A stretch of 64,000 nt of DNA, taken from JAAXIE01 sp965204245. GTDB taxonomy: Bacteria > Chloroflexota > Dehalococcoidia > Lucifugimonadales > JAAXIE01. The position numbers and the translations under genes are program-made. The DNA lies in NCBI GenBank assembly GCA_965204245.1, contig CBDBED010000002.1, positions 372,001 through 436,000 of the forward strand, given 5' to 3'. Positions 7,165-16,100 of the stretch are shown one piece after another (within the stretch, counting starts at the first letter, position 1; each line of letters begins with the position of its first letter). The notes below the pieces were generated by a model. It did not search any database. It had not been told where the DNA came from and worked only from the letters and a program-made list of their open reading frames with translations.

Positions 7165-9450
7165 TTAGGCCGGAACGCTCGCATCCTCCAAGGCAGCCAG
7201 GACTCTCTGGGGGCTCATGGGGGCGTGGTTCATGCGCACGCCGGTGGCCCCGTAGATGGCGTTGGCGATGGCGGGCAGGGGCGGGATGATTCCCACTTCG
7301 CCGACGCCGCGTATTCCCAAGTCGCCCTCTTGGGCGGGCTGTCCAACGAACACTGCGTCGATGGCGGGCAGGTCGAGGAAGGTGGGTATGCGGTAGTCGA
7401 GGAAGGTGGGGTTACGCAGCAGACCGTTCTGGAAGTCGTAGCCTTCCCACAGGGCCCAGCCCACACCTTGGGCTACGGAGCCCTGCATCTGGCCCTCGAC
7501 CTCCACGGGGTTGACGGCTTGGCCGGGGTCTTGGAAGACGGTGTAGCGGACGACGTAGGTCTTGCCGGTCTCCTTGTCGACCTCGACCTCGGCGATTTGG
7601 ACCCCGGTGCTGGTGACGGCAGCCAAGCCTCCGGCGACACCGGAGCCGAGGATGGAGCCGATGCCTTGGCCGACGTTGGTGCGGCAAAGCTCGCCGAGAG
7701 TCACCTTCTGTTCGGGGTTGTCCTCTACGTAGAAGGTGCGGTCAGCATAGCCGACAGCAGAGGAGTCGACTTGGAACCGGACTGCGGCCCTGTCCTTGAG
7801 TTGCTGCAGGGCGTCGTGGGCTGCGCGATAGACAGCAGTGCCGGTGACATAGGTGGTGCGGCTGCCCCAAGAGCCGTCGGTGAAGCCCACGGAGTCGGTG
7901 TCGCCGACGCTGGCGGAGATGTCCTCCACGTCGACGCCCAAGACCTCGGCGGCGATCTGGGACAGGCTGGTGCGGACACCGGTGAGGTCGACGGAGCCGA
8001 TTACGAGGTTGAAGGTGCCGTCGCCGTTGACGGTCATGTGGGCACTGGAGACGCCTGCGCCCTCACGGCGCATGCCCATGGCCACGCCACGGCCGCGTCC
8101 TTCGGGAAGGGGGTCGGTCCAAGCGGGGTGCTCCTTGACCTCTTGCAGTATCTCCTTGAAGCCGCTGCTGGGGAGGGGCCGGCCGTCGGTCATGGGGTCG
8201 CCGTCGTTGGCGACGTTCATGATGCGGAAGTCGATGGCATCCATGCCGAGTTTCTCGGCCACCTCGTCAAGCACGGACTCCACGGTGAAGCCGCTGTTGG
8301 GCATACCGGGGGCGCGGTAGGCTTGAGTGCGAGGCTTGTTGGTGACCACCTCGAAGGCGTCGTATTTCAGGTTGGGGGTCTTGTAGGTGGAGAAGCCACC
8401 CACGAGGATGTTGTTCAGGGCCAAGCCTGCACCGGGGACGCAGCCGGCGTTCAGGATGAACTTGGCTTGGATGGCGGTGATCTCGCCGCTCTTCTTGGCC
8501 CCAACCTTCATGGTGGAATAGCTGTCGGGAGCGGGGCCCGTGGCTTGGAAGACCTCGGTGCGGTTGAGAATCATCTTCACGGGGCGGCGGGTCTTCATGG
8601 CGAGGAGAGCAGTGGGAAGTTCGGGGACGGTGTAGCCCTTACCGCCGAAACCGCCACCTATCTCCTGAGGGACCACCTTGACCTTGCTCTGGGGCAGGTT
8701 CAGCAGGGTGGCTGTCTGGGCCTTGAGACGGAAGGCGCCTTGGGTGGTGTTGTAGATGGTCAGATGGCCTTGATTGTCCATCTCGACGGTGCAGCCTTGG
8801 GGCTCGATGTAGCCTTGGTGGGCCATCTCTACGTGGAACTCGCGCTCCACGACAACGTCGGCGTCTTCAAAGCCCTTCTCAACATCACCCTTCTCGGAGT
8901 TGACGTGGAGGGAGACGTTGGTGGGATCGCTGGAGAGTCCGGCCAAACTGCGAGTGCGGAGCTCAGGGTGAAGGATGTGGGAGCCGGGTTCCATGCCCTC
9001 GAGGATGTCGCCGACGACAGGCAGGGGCTCGTATTCCACGTCCACCAAGTCCACGGCCTCTTCGGCGATCTGGGGAGTGGTGGCTGCGACGGCTGCCACG
9101 GGGTGGCCTTGGAAGAGGGCAGTGCCCTCAGCCAGCAGGTATTGGCGGAGGTACCTGGCTTCCATGGTGGTCTCGCCGCCGACGCTGGCACTGGCATGCT
9201 CCAGCTCGGGCAGGTCGTCGCCGGTTACTATCGCGACGACGCCGGGCAGGGCGAGGGCGCGGGACGTGTCGATTTTCTTGATCTTGGCGTGAGCGTGGGG
9301 GCTGCGCACCATCTTGGCGTGCAGGGTGCCCCTGAGGGTCAGGTCGGCCGCGAATACGGCCTTGCCGGTGACCCGCTCGTCGGAGTCAACGCGGGGGATG
9401 CCTTGGCCTATGACCTGAAAGCCGTTGCCGTGACCATTTCCTTGAGTCAC
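7165..9450 (-). CDS. Xanthine dehydrogenase-family molybdopterin-binding (large) subunit
   Basis: A 761-residue protein from GTG 9450, which has AGGAGGTGAAGTA upstream and overlaps the stop of the small subunit by one base (TAGTG). An upstream in-frame extension to 9519 overlaps the small subunit and is rejected. The N-terminal a/b-hammerhead domain (RVDSDERVTGKAVFAAD) is followed by molybdopterin-contact segments EIGGGFGGKG and QAYRAPG. The active-site glutamate region near the end is RGVGEVGIIPPLPAIANAI. The AYRAPG loop is not the AYxCSFR of form-I CO dehydrogenase, so CO oxidation is unlikely; a hydroxylase acting on an N-heterocycle or aldehyde is more plausible. No FAD subunit gene is adjacent. 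Confidence 0.88.
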   Translation of the reverse strand: MTQGNGHGNGFQVIGQGIPRVDSDERVTGKAVFAADLTLRGTLHAKMVRSPHAHAKIKKIDTSRALALPGVVAIVTGDDLPELEHASASVGGETTMEARYLRQYLLAEGTALFQGHPVAAVAATTPQIAEEAVDLVDVEYEPLPVVGDILEGMEPGSHILHPELRTRSLAGLSSDPTNVSLHVNSEKGDVEKGFEDADVVVEREFHVEMAHQGYIEPQGCTVEMDNQGHLTIYNTTQGAFRLKAQTATLLNLPQSKVKVVPQEIGGGFGGKGYTVPELPTALLAMKTRRPVKMILNRTEVFQATGPAPDSYSTMKVGAKKSGEITAIQAKFILNAGCVPGAGLALNNILVGGFSTYKTPNLKYDAFEVVTNKPRTQAYRAPGMPNSGFTVESVLDEVAEKLGMDAIDFRIMNVANDGDPMTDGRPLPSSGFKEILQEVKEHPAWTDPLPEGRGRGVAMGMRREGAGVSSAHMTVNGDGTFNLVIGSVDLTGVRTSLSQIAAEVLGVDVEDISASVGDTDSVGFTDGSWGSRTTYVTGTAVYRAAHDALQQLKDRAAVRFQVDSSAVGYADRTFYVEDNPEQKVTLGELCRTNVGQGIGSILGSGVAGGLAAVTSTGVQIAEVEVDKETGKTYVVRYTVFQDPGQAVNPVEVEGQMQGSVAQGVGWALWEGYDFQNGLLRNPTFLDYRIPTFLDLPAIDAVFVGQPAQEGDLGIRGVGEVGIIPPLPAIANAIYGATGVRMNHAPMSPQRVLAALEDASVPA

Positions 9451-9932
9451 TACTTCACCTCCTGCATCATCCTTGCGGCGGCGTGCACCGACCGCAGAAT
9501 CTTGTCGTAGCCCGTGCACCGGCAGAGATTACCTGCTAGGTGCAGTCGTATTTCATGGTCAGTGGGTTCGGGTATGTTCTCCAGCAGGTGGAGGGTGGAC
9601 ATGATGAATCCGGGGGTGCAGAAGCCGCACTGGAAGCCGGCGTTGTCGATGTAGGCCTGCTGGATGGGGTGGAGCTTGTCGGGGCTGGCGAGGCCTTCGA
9701 CGGTGGTGACCTTCTTGCCTTCCATCTCCATGCCAAGGGCGATGCAGGCGTCGATGCTTGCGCCATCGACGATGACGGTGCAGGCTCCGCAGTTGCCGTT
9801 GCTGCAACCTTCCTTGGTGCCCACCAACTGGAGTTCGTCGCGGAGGACCTCGAGGAGGGTCTGGCGGGGGTCCACGGCGACTTGGGCTGGGATTCCGTTT
9901 ACTTCGAAGCTGAGAAGCTGCCTTCCTGGCAT
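9450..9932 (-). CDS. (2Fe-2S) small subunit of a molybdenum hydroxylase
   Basis: A 160-residue protein from ATG 9932 behind AAGGAGG; an alternative TTG lies at 9935. The plant-ferredoxin cluster ligands are C43, C48, C51 (GCSNGNCGAC) and C63. The second, C-terminal cluster uses C102, C105 (QCGFC) and C137, C139 (NLCRC). This is the standard CoxS/XdhC layout, and it passes electrons from the molybdenum site of the large subunit encoded immediately downstream with a one-base overlap. The FAD-binding medium subunit that usually completes the complex is missing from the neighbourhood. Confidence 0.93.
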   Translation of the reverse strand: MPGRQLLSFEVNGIPAQVAVDPRQTLLEVLRDELQLVGTKEGCSNGNCGACTVIVDGASIDACIALGMEMEGKKVTTVEGLASPDKLHPIQQAYIDNAGFQCGFCTPGFIMSTLHLLENIPEPTDHEIRLHLAGNLCRCTGYDKILRSVHAAARMMQEVK

Positions 9933-9954
9933 CAAGGCCTCCTTATAGTCGTGT

Positions 9955-10233
9955 CTAGCGTCCGCCGGCTATGGACGGGACGATGTCCACCTCGATGCCG
10001 TCTCCCACAGGAGTCAGGAGTCCTTGGAGGTAGATGATGTCGTCGCCGTTGATGAAGATATTGATGAAGGGGCGGACCTCTCCGAACTCGTCGATGAGTC
10101 TGTCCCGCAGGCCGGGGAACTGACTATCCAGATGGTTCAACGCCCCATCCAGCGTGCCATCCGACAGTTGCAATGCCCTATTGCCGTCCACGAAGGGTCG
10201 CAACTGGCTGGGAACGTTGAGAATCGCTGGCAT
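9955..10233 (-). CDS. MoaD/ThiS-type ubiquitin-like sulfur carrier
   Basis: A 92-residue protein if started at ATG 10233; an in-frame TTG at 10269 gives 104 residues. It has beta-grasp spacing and the family segment INIFINGDDI followed by GIEVDIVPSIAGGR. Carriers of this family are thiocarboxylated on a terminal Gly-Gly. Here one arginine follows the Gly-Gly, so either a protease trims it or the protein is a MoaD-like variant, as in some sulfur-carrier families. It lies 22 bp upstream of the molybdenum hydroxylase small subunit on the same strand, which fits a role in molybdopterin or in tungsten/molybdenum enzyme maturation. Cysteine synthesis with the ThiF-like enzyme at 27365 is another option. 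Confidence 0.75.
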   Translation of the reverse strand: MPAILNVPSQLRPFVDGNRALQLSDGTLDGALNHLDSQFPGLRDRLIDEFGEVRPFINIFINGDDIIYLQGLLTPVGDGIEVDIVPSIAGGR

Positions 10234-10343
10234 GTCGGTTGGCCACCGGGAAGTTTTGGTCAGGCGCAAGTGTATCTGGACGGGATGAGCATTGCAACAT
10301 GGGTTGGGGTTCTTGAAGGGGACGGCGCGGGTAGCGTGGGGGT

Positions 10344-11234
10344 CTAGGTGGACGACGAACCTTCGGGGTTGATTGAGGACAGGGCGATGTCGAGGAACTT
10401 GCGTAGTTCAGTGCCTGTCTGGGGGTCATGCAGTGCGATATCGAGGGCTGCCTTGAGGAGACCGAGAGGCGAGCCGCCGTCGTGGCGGCGGCCTTGGAGG
10501 ACGCAGGCGTAGACGGGTTGCTCCTCCAGCAGGAGGGCGATGCCGTCGGTGAGTTGAATCTCGCCCTTGGCTCCGGGCGGCGTGTTACGCAGGGCCTCGA
10601 ATATCCGGGGCATGAGGATGTAACGCCCGACGATGGCGAGGTTGGAGGGGGCTTCTTCAGGCGGGGGTTTTTCCACTAGACGGTTGACTCGGAATACGGC
10701 TTCGGCAACTTGGGTGCCGTCGATGACTCCGTACTGGCTGATCTGGTTGGTGGGGACTTCTTCAACGGCGAGGACGCAGCCGCCGTAGTGGTCGTATACG
10801 TCGAGGAGTTGACGGGTGGCGCTGCGGTGGTGGAGGACCATGTCGTCGGGAAGTACGGTGGCGAAGGGGTCGTCGCCGATGGCATCGGTGGCCATGAGGA
10901 CGGCGTGGCCCAAGCCCAAGGGCTGGGGTTGCTCGACGAAGGAGAAGCGGGAGAGCTTGGGGATGGAGGCTAGGGCGTCGGCTTGGGGGCTGCCTGAGGA
11001 GGCGAGGGTCTGTTCGAGGTGCGGGTCGGGTTGGAAGAAGGATTCCAAGGCTCGCTTACCGGGGCTGACGACTAGGACTGTGTGTTCGATGCCAGCATCG
11101 GAGAGTTCCTCGGCGGCTAGCTGCACCAGCGGCTTGTCGAATACGGGCATTAGTTCCTTGGGCACTGACTTCGACAGGGGCAGCAGACGGGTGCCCAAGC
11201 CTCCGGCGGGTATGACGGCCTTGCGGACGGTCAA
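10344..11234 (-). CDS. galU: UTP-glucose-1-phosphate uridylyltransferase
   Basis: A 296-residue nucleotidyltransferase. I place the start at TTG 11234, preceded by GGAGGCAAC. A longer open frame to 11411 only extends through the end of rpiA in another frame. The signature of sugar nucleotidyltransferases is at the very N-terminus: VIPAGGLGTRLLPLSK followed by SVPKELMPVFDKP. Further conserved parts are EQPQPLGLGHAVL, VLPDDMVL and the acceptor segment LVEKPPPEEAPSNLAIVGRY. The enzyme makes UDP-glucose for envelope polysaccharides and glycolipids. It is 50 bp downstream of rpiA on the same strand. Confidence 0.92.
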   Translation of the reverse strand: MTVRKAVIPAGGLGTRLLPLSKSVPKELMPVFDKPLVQLAAEELSDAGIEHTVLVVSPGKRALESFFQPDPHLEQTLASSGSPQADALASIPKLSRFSFVEQPQPLGLGHAVLMATDAIGDDPFATVLPDDMVLHHRSATRQLLDVYDHYGGCVLAVEEVPTNQISQYGVIDGTQVAEAVFRVNRLVEKPPPEEAPSNLAIVGRYILMPRIFEALRNTPPGAKGEIQLTDGIALLLEEQPVYACVLQGRRHDGGSPLGLLKAALDIALHDPQTGTELRKFLDIALSSINPEGSSST

Positions 11235-11284
11235 GTTGCCTCCGATGTCGGCTTTTTGTTGTGGCGCTATCTGAATGTTGCCAT

Positions 11285-11998
11285 CTAGGGGCGGGTGAGT
11301 TTGCGCACGTCGCCGTTGGGTGAGCCGATGAGGACGATGTGGGCCATGCGGGGGAATACGCCGTTTTCGACGACTCCGGGTATGGCGTTGAGGGAGCGTT
11401 CCATCTCCCATGGGTCTTCTATGCCCTCGAATCGCACGTCCACCAGCAGGTTTTCGTGCTCGGTAATTATGGGGCCGGCTTGTCCCGGACTTCCGGGGCC
11501 CACCCTTAGTGTCGGCGTGCCTCCAAGACGCGTTATGCCGCTTTCCACTGCGTACATGGCAGACGGCAGCACCTCCAAGGGGACGGAGGCGGAGTGGCCC
11601 AGCTTGTCGACCAGCTTGGAGTCGTCGGCGATTACGATGAAGCAGCCGGCGTATGAGTCGACCATCTTTTCCAGCGTGAGGGCACCTCCATACCCCTTGA
11701 TGAGGTCCAACTGGGGGTCTATTTCGTCAGCCCCGTCCACTGCTATGTCCACCTTGTCGACGTTTCTCAGGGAAGTCAGCGGGATTTGATTCTGGCGTGC
11801 CAGGGACTCGGCGGCGTAGGAAGTGGGGATGCCGGTGAATGAGGCCCCGTCCTCGCGGATACGGCGGCCCAGTTCCATGATGGCGTAGTAGGCGGTGGAA
11901 CCGGTGCCCAGTCCGACCACCGCTCCGTCGGGGATCAGGCGTACTGCTTCGATGGCAGCCTGTTGCTTGGCTTGCTCTACTGGATCGGTCAGGCTCAC
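11285..11998 (-). CDS. rpiA: Ribose-5-phosphate isomerase A
   Basis: A 237-residue enzyme from GTG 11998, which has GAGGAAAGAA upstream; this matches the usual 220-235 residue length. In-frame ATGs upstream at 12016 and 12013 lie within a tandem repeat and could give slightly longer forms. Landmarks: VVGLGTGSTAYYAI (phosphate loop), DGADEIDPQLDLIKGYGGALTLEKM in two pieces (DGADEID, KGYGGALTLEKM) with the catalytic acid and lysine, and the C-terminal ENGVFPRMAH. It interconverts ribose 5-phosphate and ribulose 5-phosphate in the pentose phosphate pathway and so supplies PRPP for the pyrimidine genes at the right end of the window. Confidence 0.94.
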   Translation of the reverse strand: MSLTDPVEQAKQQAAIEAVRLIPDGAVVGLGTGSTAYYAIMELGRRIREDGASFTGIPTSYAAESLARQNQIPLTSLRNVDKVDIAVDGADEIDPQLDLIKGYGGALTLEKMVDSYAGCFIVIADDSKLVDKLGHSASVPLEVLPSAMYAVESGITRLGGTPTLRVGPGSPGQAGPIITEHENLLVDVRFEGIEDPWEMERSLNAIPGVVENGVFPRMAHIVLIGSPNGDVRKLTRP

Positions 11999-12004
11999 TT
12001 CTTT

Positions 12005-12067
12005 CCTCAGCATCATTCTTTGGGGCCTCAGCATGATTCTTTTGGGCCTCAGCGTGGTTCTTTGGGG
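12005..12067. repeat. Three 21-bp tandem repeats just upstream of rpiA
   Basis: Three direct copies of a 21-bp unit starting CCTCAGC and ending TTTTGGG/CTTTGGGG occupy 12005-12025, 12026-12046 and 12047-12067, with a partial fourth copy (GGGATTCTTTG) after them. On the rpiA strand every unit carries GAGG and two of the three carry ATG, in frame with rpiA because 21 is a multiple of three. The innermost GAGG serves as the likely ribosome-binding site of rpiA. Confidence 0.85.
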
Positions 12068-12246
12068 CAGGTGGGATTCTTTGTCGCCGCCCGGTCTACT
12101 GTGTTGGCTGGGAGGCCCAACCAATATACTATAGCCGCCGGAACACTATAGCCGTCGAGACGGGTAAGCTTCGGCGGGGCCATTTGACACCCGAATACCC
12201 CCGACTGATGATAAGAGTCAGCAATCGAGGGATCAGGAGGAACGCG

Positions 12247-13341
12247 ATGAAAGCGGCAGTGCTCTATGAGTACAACCAGCCCTTGGTTATTGAAGAGGTC
12301 GAACTTGAAGACCCGAAGGCCGGAGAGGTCCATGTGAACATCGCGGCGGCTGGCGTCTGTCGCAGCGATTACCATTTCATGAAGGGCGAGGCGAGGATTG
12401 CCCTGCCCACGGTGTTGGGCCATGAGGGCTCGGCCATCGTGAAGCGAGTTGGCGAGGGCGTGACCTCGGTGAAACCGGGGGACCATGTGATTCTGTCCTT
12501 TGTGCCCGGCTGCGGTCGGTGCCACTTCTGCATCATCGGGCGTTCCAACCTCTGCGATGCCCACGCTGCCACGGGGCCCTATATGTATGACGGCAGCACC
12601 CGGCTGCACAAGGGCGAGCAGCGCATCAGCCACATGGGCAAGGTGGCCTGCTTTGCGGAGGAGGCAGTGGTGCCCGAAGCGGGTTGCGTCCCAGTGTCCA
12701 GCGACTTCCCCATGGACTGTGCCGCGCTGATTGGTTGCAGTGCTACCACCGGGATCGGAGCCGCCATCCTGACCGCGGCTGTGCAAGCAGGGTCAACGGT
12801 GGCGGTGGTGGGCTGCGGAGGCGTGGGGTTGAACGTGCTGCAGGGGGCGCGTCTGGCCAATGCGGGCCGGATTATTGCGGTGGACATCAACGAGGGGAAA
12901 CTTGAATTCGCGATGAAGTTCGGCGCGACCCACGCGGTGAACGCTGCCGATGAGGACGCCGTGGCACGGGTGATGGAGATAACAGGGGGCTTGGGGGCCG
13001 ATTACACCTTCGAGGTCTTCGGTTCGGCGCGAACGGTGGAGACGGCCTATGCCATGGCCCGCAAGGGAGGCACCGTGACGGTGGTGGGCATTGCGCCGAT
13101 GGGCGAAGAGGCGTCGATCAATGCCGTTTCGCTTACACGAAACGAAAAAGTGCTGAAGGGCAGCTATTACGGGTCGGCCCGGCCCCCGGTAGAGTTCCCG
13201 CGGCTGGTGGAAATGTACCGCTCGGGGCAGATCGACCTGGACGGTCTGATCACCCGTCGCTACCGGCTGGACCAGATCAACGAAGCCTATGACGACTTGG
13301 ACCGCGGTGACGTGGGCCGGGGCGTCATCACTTTTCAGTAA
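12247..13341 (+). CDS. Zinc-dependent alcohol dehydrogenase (MDR superfamily)
   Basis: A 364-residue enzyme from ATG 12247 behind AGGAGG. Catalytic zinc ligands are C38 (GVCRSDYH) and H59-E60 (LGHEGSAIV). The structural zinc site has C89, C92, C95 and C103 (GCGRCHFC ... NLC). The NAD-binding fold is at about residue 185 (VAVVGCGGVGLNVLQGA). This layout is that of class III-like and mycothiol/formaldehyde-type alcohol dehydrogenases that oxidise alcohols or aldehyde adducts with NAD. A 33-bp gap separates it from homoserine kinase on the same strand. Confidence 0.92.
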   Translation: MKAAVLYEYNQPLVIEEVELEDPKAGEVHVNIAAAGVCRSDYHFMKGEARIALPTVLGHEGSAIVKRVGEGVTSVKPGDHVILSFVPGCGRCHFCIIGRSNLCDAHAATGPYMYDGSTRLHKGEQRISHMGKVACFAEEAVVPEAGCVPVSSDFPMDCAALIGCSATTGIGAAILTAAVQAGSTVAVVGCGGVGLNVLQGARLANAGRIIAVDINEGKLEFAMKFGATHAVNAADEDAVARVMEITGGLGADYTFEVFGSARTVETAYAMARKGGTVTVVGIAPMGEEASINAVSLTRNEKVLKGSYYGSARPPVEFPRLVEMYRSGQIDLDGLITRRYRLDQINEAYDDLDRGDVGRGVITFQ

Positions 13342-13370
13342 GGGCCAGTAATGGCCGGTAGAGGGCTGTC

Positions 13371-14294
13371 ATGTCATCGCCTCTGCTGACGGGTTCTCCA
13401 GTAACGGTGAGGGTCCCGGCGACCAGTGCCAATATGGGGCCGGGTTACGACTGTCTGGGGATGGCGCTGGATATCTGGAACACCATCGAGGTGCGCACCT
13501 CCCCGAGTGGAGAGAGCAGGATTGCAATCGAGGGTGAGGGGGCTGGCGACCTCCCCGGTGATACGGGCAATCTGGTCTATCGCTCCATGGAAGCCCTGTG
13601 GCTGCGGGTGGGCATTGGGGCGCCCGCCGTGCAGGTCCGCTGCAACAACCAGATACCGCTGAAGCGGGGAATGGGCAGCAGTTCGGCGGCGATTGTGGGC
13701 GGGCTGGTGGCTGCAAACCATGTCGCTGGCTCGCCATTGACGCAGGATGACCTTCTGGAGTTGGCGACCGAGATAGAGGGCCACCCCGACAATGTGACCC
13801 CGGCCCTGCTTGGCGGCATGCAACTGGTGGCCAATCACCTAGGGAAACTAGTCACTTGTCCCATCTCTGTGCCTCAGGGTTTGACCGCCGTTGTGCTGGT
13901 CCCTGATGTGGCTATTGCGACTGAGGACGCACGGGCCGTGCTTCCGCAGGAAGTCAGCCGGGCCGATGCCGTCTTCAACATGGCGCGGACTGCCGCGCTT
14001 GTGAATGCAATGAGTTCTTCGCGCCTGCAGGACTTGGCGTGGGCTACGGATGACAAGCTGCACCAACCCTACCGACTGAAGCTGTTCCCTGCCATGGAGG
14101 CGATTTTCGTTGGGGCCATGCAGGGAGGAGCGCTTGGGGTATTCCTGTCGGGAAGCGGCTCGACCATTTTGGCGTTGACTCAAGGCAACGAGCAGGATGT
14201 GGCTGGAGGGATGCGTTCTGCGGCTACGCAGGCTGGGATCTCTGCCTATACCATGCTGACCCGCCCCTCCCCGCAGGGCGCCCACATAGTCTGA
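13371..14294 (+). CDS. thrB: Homoserine kinase (GHMP family)
   Basis: A 307-residue GHMP kinase. The N-terminal strand VRVPATSANMGPGYDCLGMAL is typical of ThrB (written here in pieces VRVPATSANMGPG and YDCLGMAL). The ATP phosphate loop is PLKRGMGSSSAAIVGG at about residue 95-110, and GVFLSGSGSTILAL is the third motif near the C-terminus. It phosphorylates homoserine for threonine synthesis; the next enzyme, threonine synthase, is encoded at 39423-40592 rather than adjacent. The start ATG at 13371 lies 29 bp after the alcohol dehydrogenase stop. Confidence 0.93.
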   Translation: MSSPLLTGSPVTVRVPATSANMGPGYDCLGMALDIWNTIEVRTSPSGESRIAIEGEGAGDLPGDTGNLVYRSMEALWLRVGIGAPAVQVRCNNQIPLKRGMGSSSAAIVGGLVAANHVAGSPLTQDDLLELATEIEGHPDNVTPALLGGMQLVANHLGKLVTCPISVPQGLTAVVLVPDVAIATEDARAVLPQEVSRADAVFNMARTAALVNAMSSSRLQDLAWATDDKLHQPYRLKLFPAMEAIFVGAMQGGALGVFLSGSGSTILALTQGNEQDVAGGMRSAATQAGISAYTMLTRPSPQGAHIV

Positions 14295-14326
14295 TTACAT
14301 GACCCCGGTTTCCGAGGAGGCTTGTG

Positions 14327-15323
14327 ATGGCCAACTTGCGTTTGACCATGGCCTGTGGCCCCTACGACCGCACCGGGCCCTTCGCTATGGAAGGGTGCAA
14401 CCGGACGGCATCGACCTGACCTACCTAGCCATACAGGACCCGCCGGAGATCTTTGCCCAGATGCTGCAGCACAAGGCATTCGACTTTGCCGAGATGTCCT
14501 GTTCCCACTACCTCACTAGGCGCAATAACTCCCCGGGCGAGGAATTTCCGTTTGTGGCCTTGCCGGTCTTTCCATCCAAGCTGTTCCGGCACGGGTTCAT
14601 CTTCATCAATGCCAATTCGGGCATAACAACGGCCAAGGACTTGGAGGGCAAGCGGGTTGGCTTCCCGAGCATCGGGCAGACGGCGGTGGTGTGGATTCGG
14701 GGGATATTGCAGAACGAATATGGCGTCGACCTTGGGAGCGTTCACTGGCACCAAGGCGGCATGGACACGCCGGGCTACCAGAACCCCATCGACCACCAGA
14801 CGGAGAAGGCGGGCCGGGTGTCGAACATCAACCCGACCAGACACTGAGTTCCATGCTGGATGCGGGCGAGTTGGATGCGGTGATCGGGGCTCGTGCGCCT
14901 ACTTGCTTTGGCCGGAGTGCGCACATCCAGCGGCTATTCCCGGACTACCGGCAGGTGGAGAGGGACTACTACCGGAAGACAGGCGTCTTCCCGATTATGC
15001 ATACGATGGTGGTGAGGGAGGACCTGTACCAAGCCTCGCGGTGGGTGGCTCACAGCGTGTACAAGGCAATGGAGGAGTCGAAGCGTTTGTGCTTGGAGGA
15101 GATGCAGTTCACGGGGGCGATGCGGTACATGTTGCCTTGGCTGTATGACGACTTGGACGAGATAGGCGGAGTGTTCGGCTCCAGCGATCCCTGGCCGTAT
15201 GGGGTGGAGGCGAACTCGACTATCCTGAAGACGCTTCAGGGGTATCTGCAGCAGCAGGGGTTCATACAGGAGGCGAGGCCGCTGGAGGAGTTGTTCACGC
15301 CGATCGTGCAGGGGGGAAACTAG
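14327..15323 (+). pseudogene. 4,5-dihydroxyphthalate decarboxylase/substrate-binding-like gene with two frameshifts
   Basis: The intact product would be about 330 residues, starting at ATG 14327 behind GAGGAGG with MANLRLTMACGPYDRTGPF. The frame breaks at the GGG run 14393-14395, continues in a second frame with QPDGIDLTYLAIQDPPEIFA, and breaks again at the CCC run 14832-14834. It then continues as DQTLSSMLDAGELDAVIGAR to the stop at 15323. Both breaks are repaired by restoring one base, so two single-base losses in G/C runs are implied. The fold is the periplasmic-binding-protein type II family that includes putative 4,5-dihydroxyphthalate decarboxylases; no signal peptide is seen. Whether the breaks are real or sequencing errors cannot be told here. 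Confidence 0.75.
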
Positions 15324-15376
15324 GAGCGCGTGTTAGCGTTCTAGTGGAACGGGGCATCTGTAGCGAGTCGCCGCCA

Positions 15377-15879
15377 TTACTCGGCCGAGACCGACAGCCC
15401 ATCGATGAATGTTAACCCCGGCAGCTTCTCGAGTTCCTGGGGCGCCATCTTCACCTTGCCGGAACGGCTGCCCGCTCCAAGGATGATGTAGTCCATCTCC
15501 AGCAGGCGCACGTCTGCGTAGACCGGCAACCCTCCGGCAGGGCCAATGCGGTAACTCCGCCGATCATCATTCCCGTCACTTCGCGGGTCTCGTCCGCTGT
15601 GGCGAACGACGCCCGTGACACCCCCATGAGCCCGCGCACTCGCTTGTTCACATCCAAGCGGTCGCATGCCCTCACGATCCCCGCGCAATAGGCCGCTGGC
15701 CCCCGCTTGCTGGCCACGATGATCGTGTTGGCGGAGTGGGGCAGGTCATACCCATACTGTTGGCAGAAGTCGGCGGTGTCGCCGTATTGTGGGTCGATGG
15801 CAATCCACTCCCAGCCTTCGATGCCCAGTTCGTCCAGCACCGACCGCACTCGCGCTTCAATTTCTTCAGGTGTACTCAT
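15377..15879 (-). pseudogene. YbaK/aminoacyl-tRNA deacylase-like gene with one frameshift
   Basis: Started from ATG 15879, the first frame covers about 115 residues (MSTPEEIEARVRSVL ... MMIGGVTALALPEG). The protein then continues in another frame with LPVYADVRLLEMDYIILG and the C-terminal LTFIDGLSVSAE. One missing base in the CCC run at 15530-15532 (GGG on the coding strand) explains it. The restored length of about 165 residues and the segments TIIVASKRG and GGVTALALP match the YbaK/ProX family, which clears mischarged tRNA. As in the preceding gene, the break is in a short homopolymer. Confidence 0.72.
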
Positions 15880-15922
15880 TTGCCGTGTCTCTCGTAGGAT
15901 TCAGGTGTTACGGGTGATGGTG

Positions 15923-16012
15923 TGGCGGAGGGAGTGGGATTCGAACCCACGGTACGCTTGCACGTACAACGGTTTTCAAGACCGCCGCCTTAAACCGCTC
16001 GGCCACCCCTCC
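15923..16012 (-). tRNA. tRNA-Ser (anticodon UGA), CCA encoded
   Basis: The minus strand from 16012 folds as a class II tRNA. The acceptor arm is GGAGGGG paired with TCCCTCC. The anticodon loop CTTGAAA gives anticodon TGA (serine UCA). A long variable arm is followed by the T arm GTGGG-TTCGAAT-CCCAC. The discriminator base is G at 15926 and CCA follows at 15925-15923. The G discriminator and the long variable arm are serine identity features. Confidence 0.95.
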
Positions 16013-16100
16013 GCTGGTGTGAAGAACTGGAAGCCTTCCAGTTACTAATGTACCACGCCTTTGCCGGTCTCACCTCTAGGGCTGAAAGCGGATGCTGTCC

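Noticed and set aside
7165..9450. Aerobic CO dehydrogenase (CoxL)
   Set aside because: The active-site loop is AYRAPG, not AYxCSFR of form I, and no CoxM gene is present, so CO oxidation is not supported.
7225..9510. 761-codon open frame on the plus strand opposite the molybdenum hydroxylase gene
   Set aside because: It is the mirror of a high-GC coding gene; the opposite strand has all cofactor motifs, ribosome-binding site and operon overlap, while this translation shows only low-complexity Gly/Val/Asp-rich sequence.
10344..11411. Long galU start at 11411
   Set aside because: The extra 59 residues are Arg/His/Pro-rich and overlap the end of rpiA in another frame. TTG 11234 has a ribosome-binding site and places the nucleotide-binding motif at the normal position.
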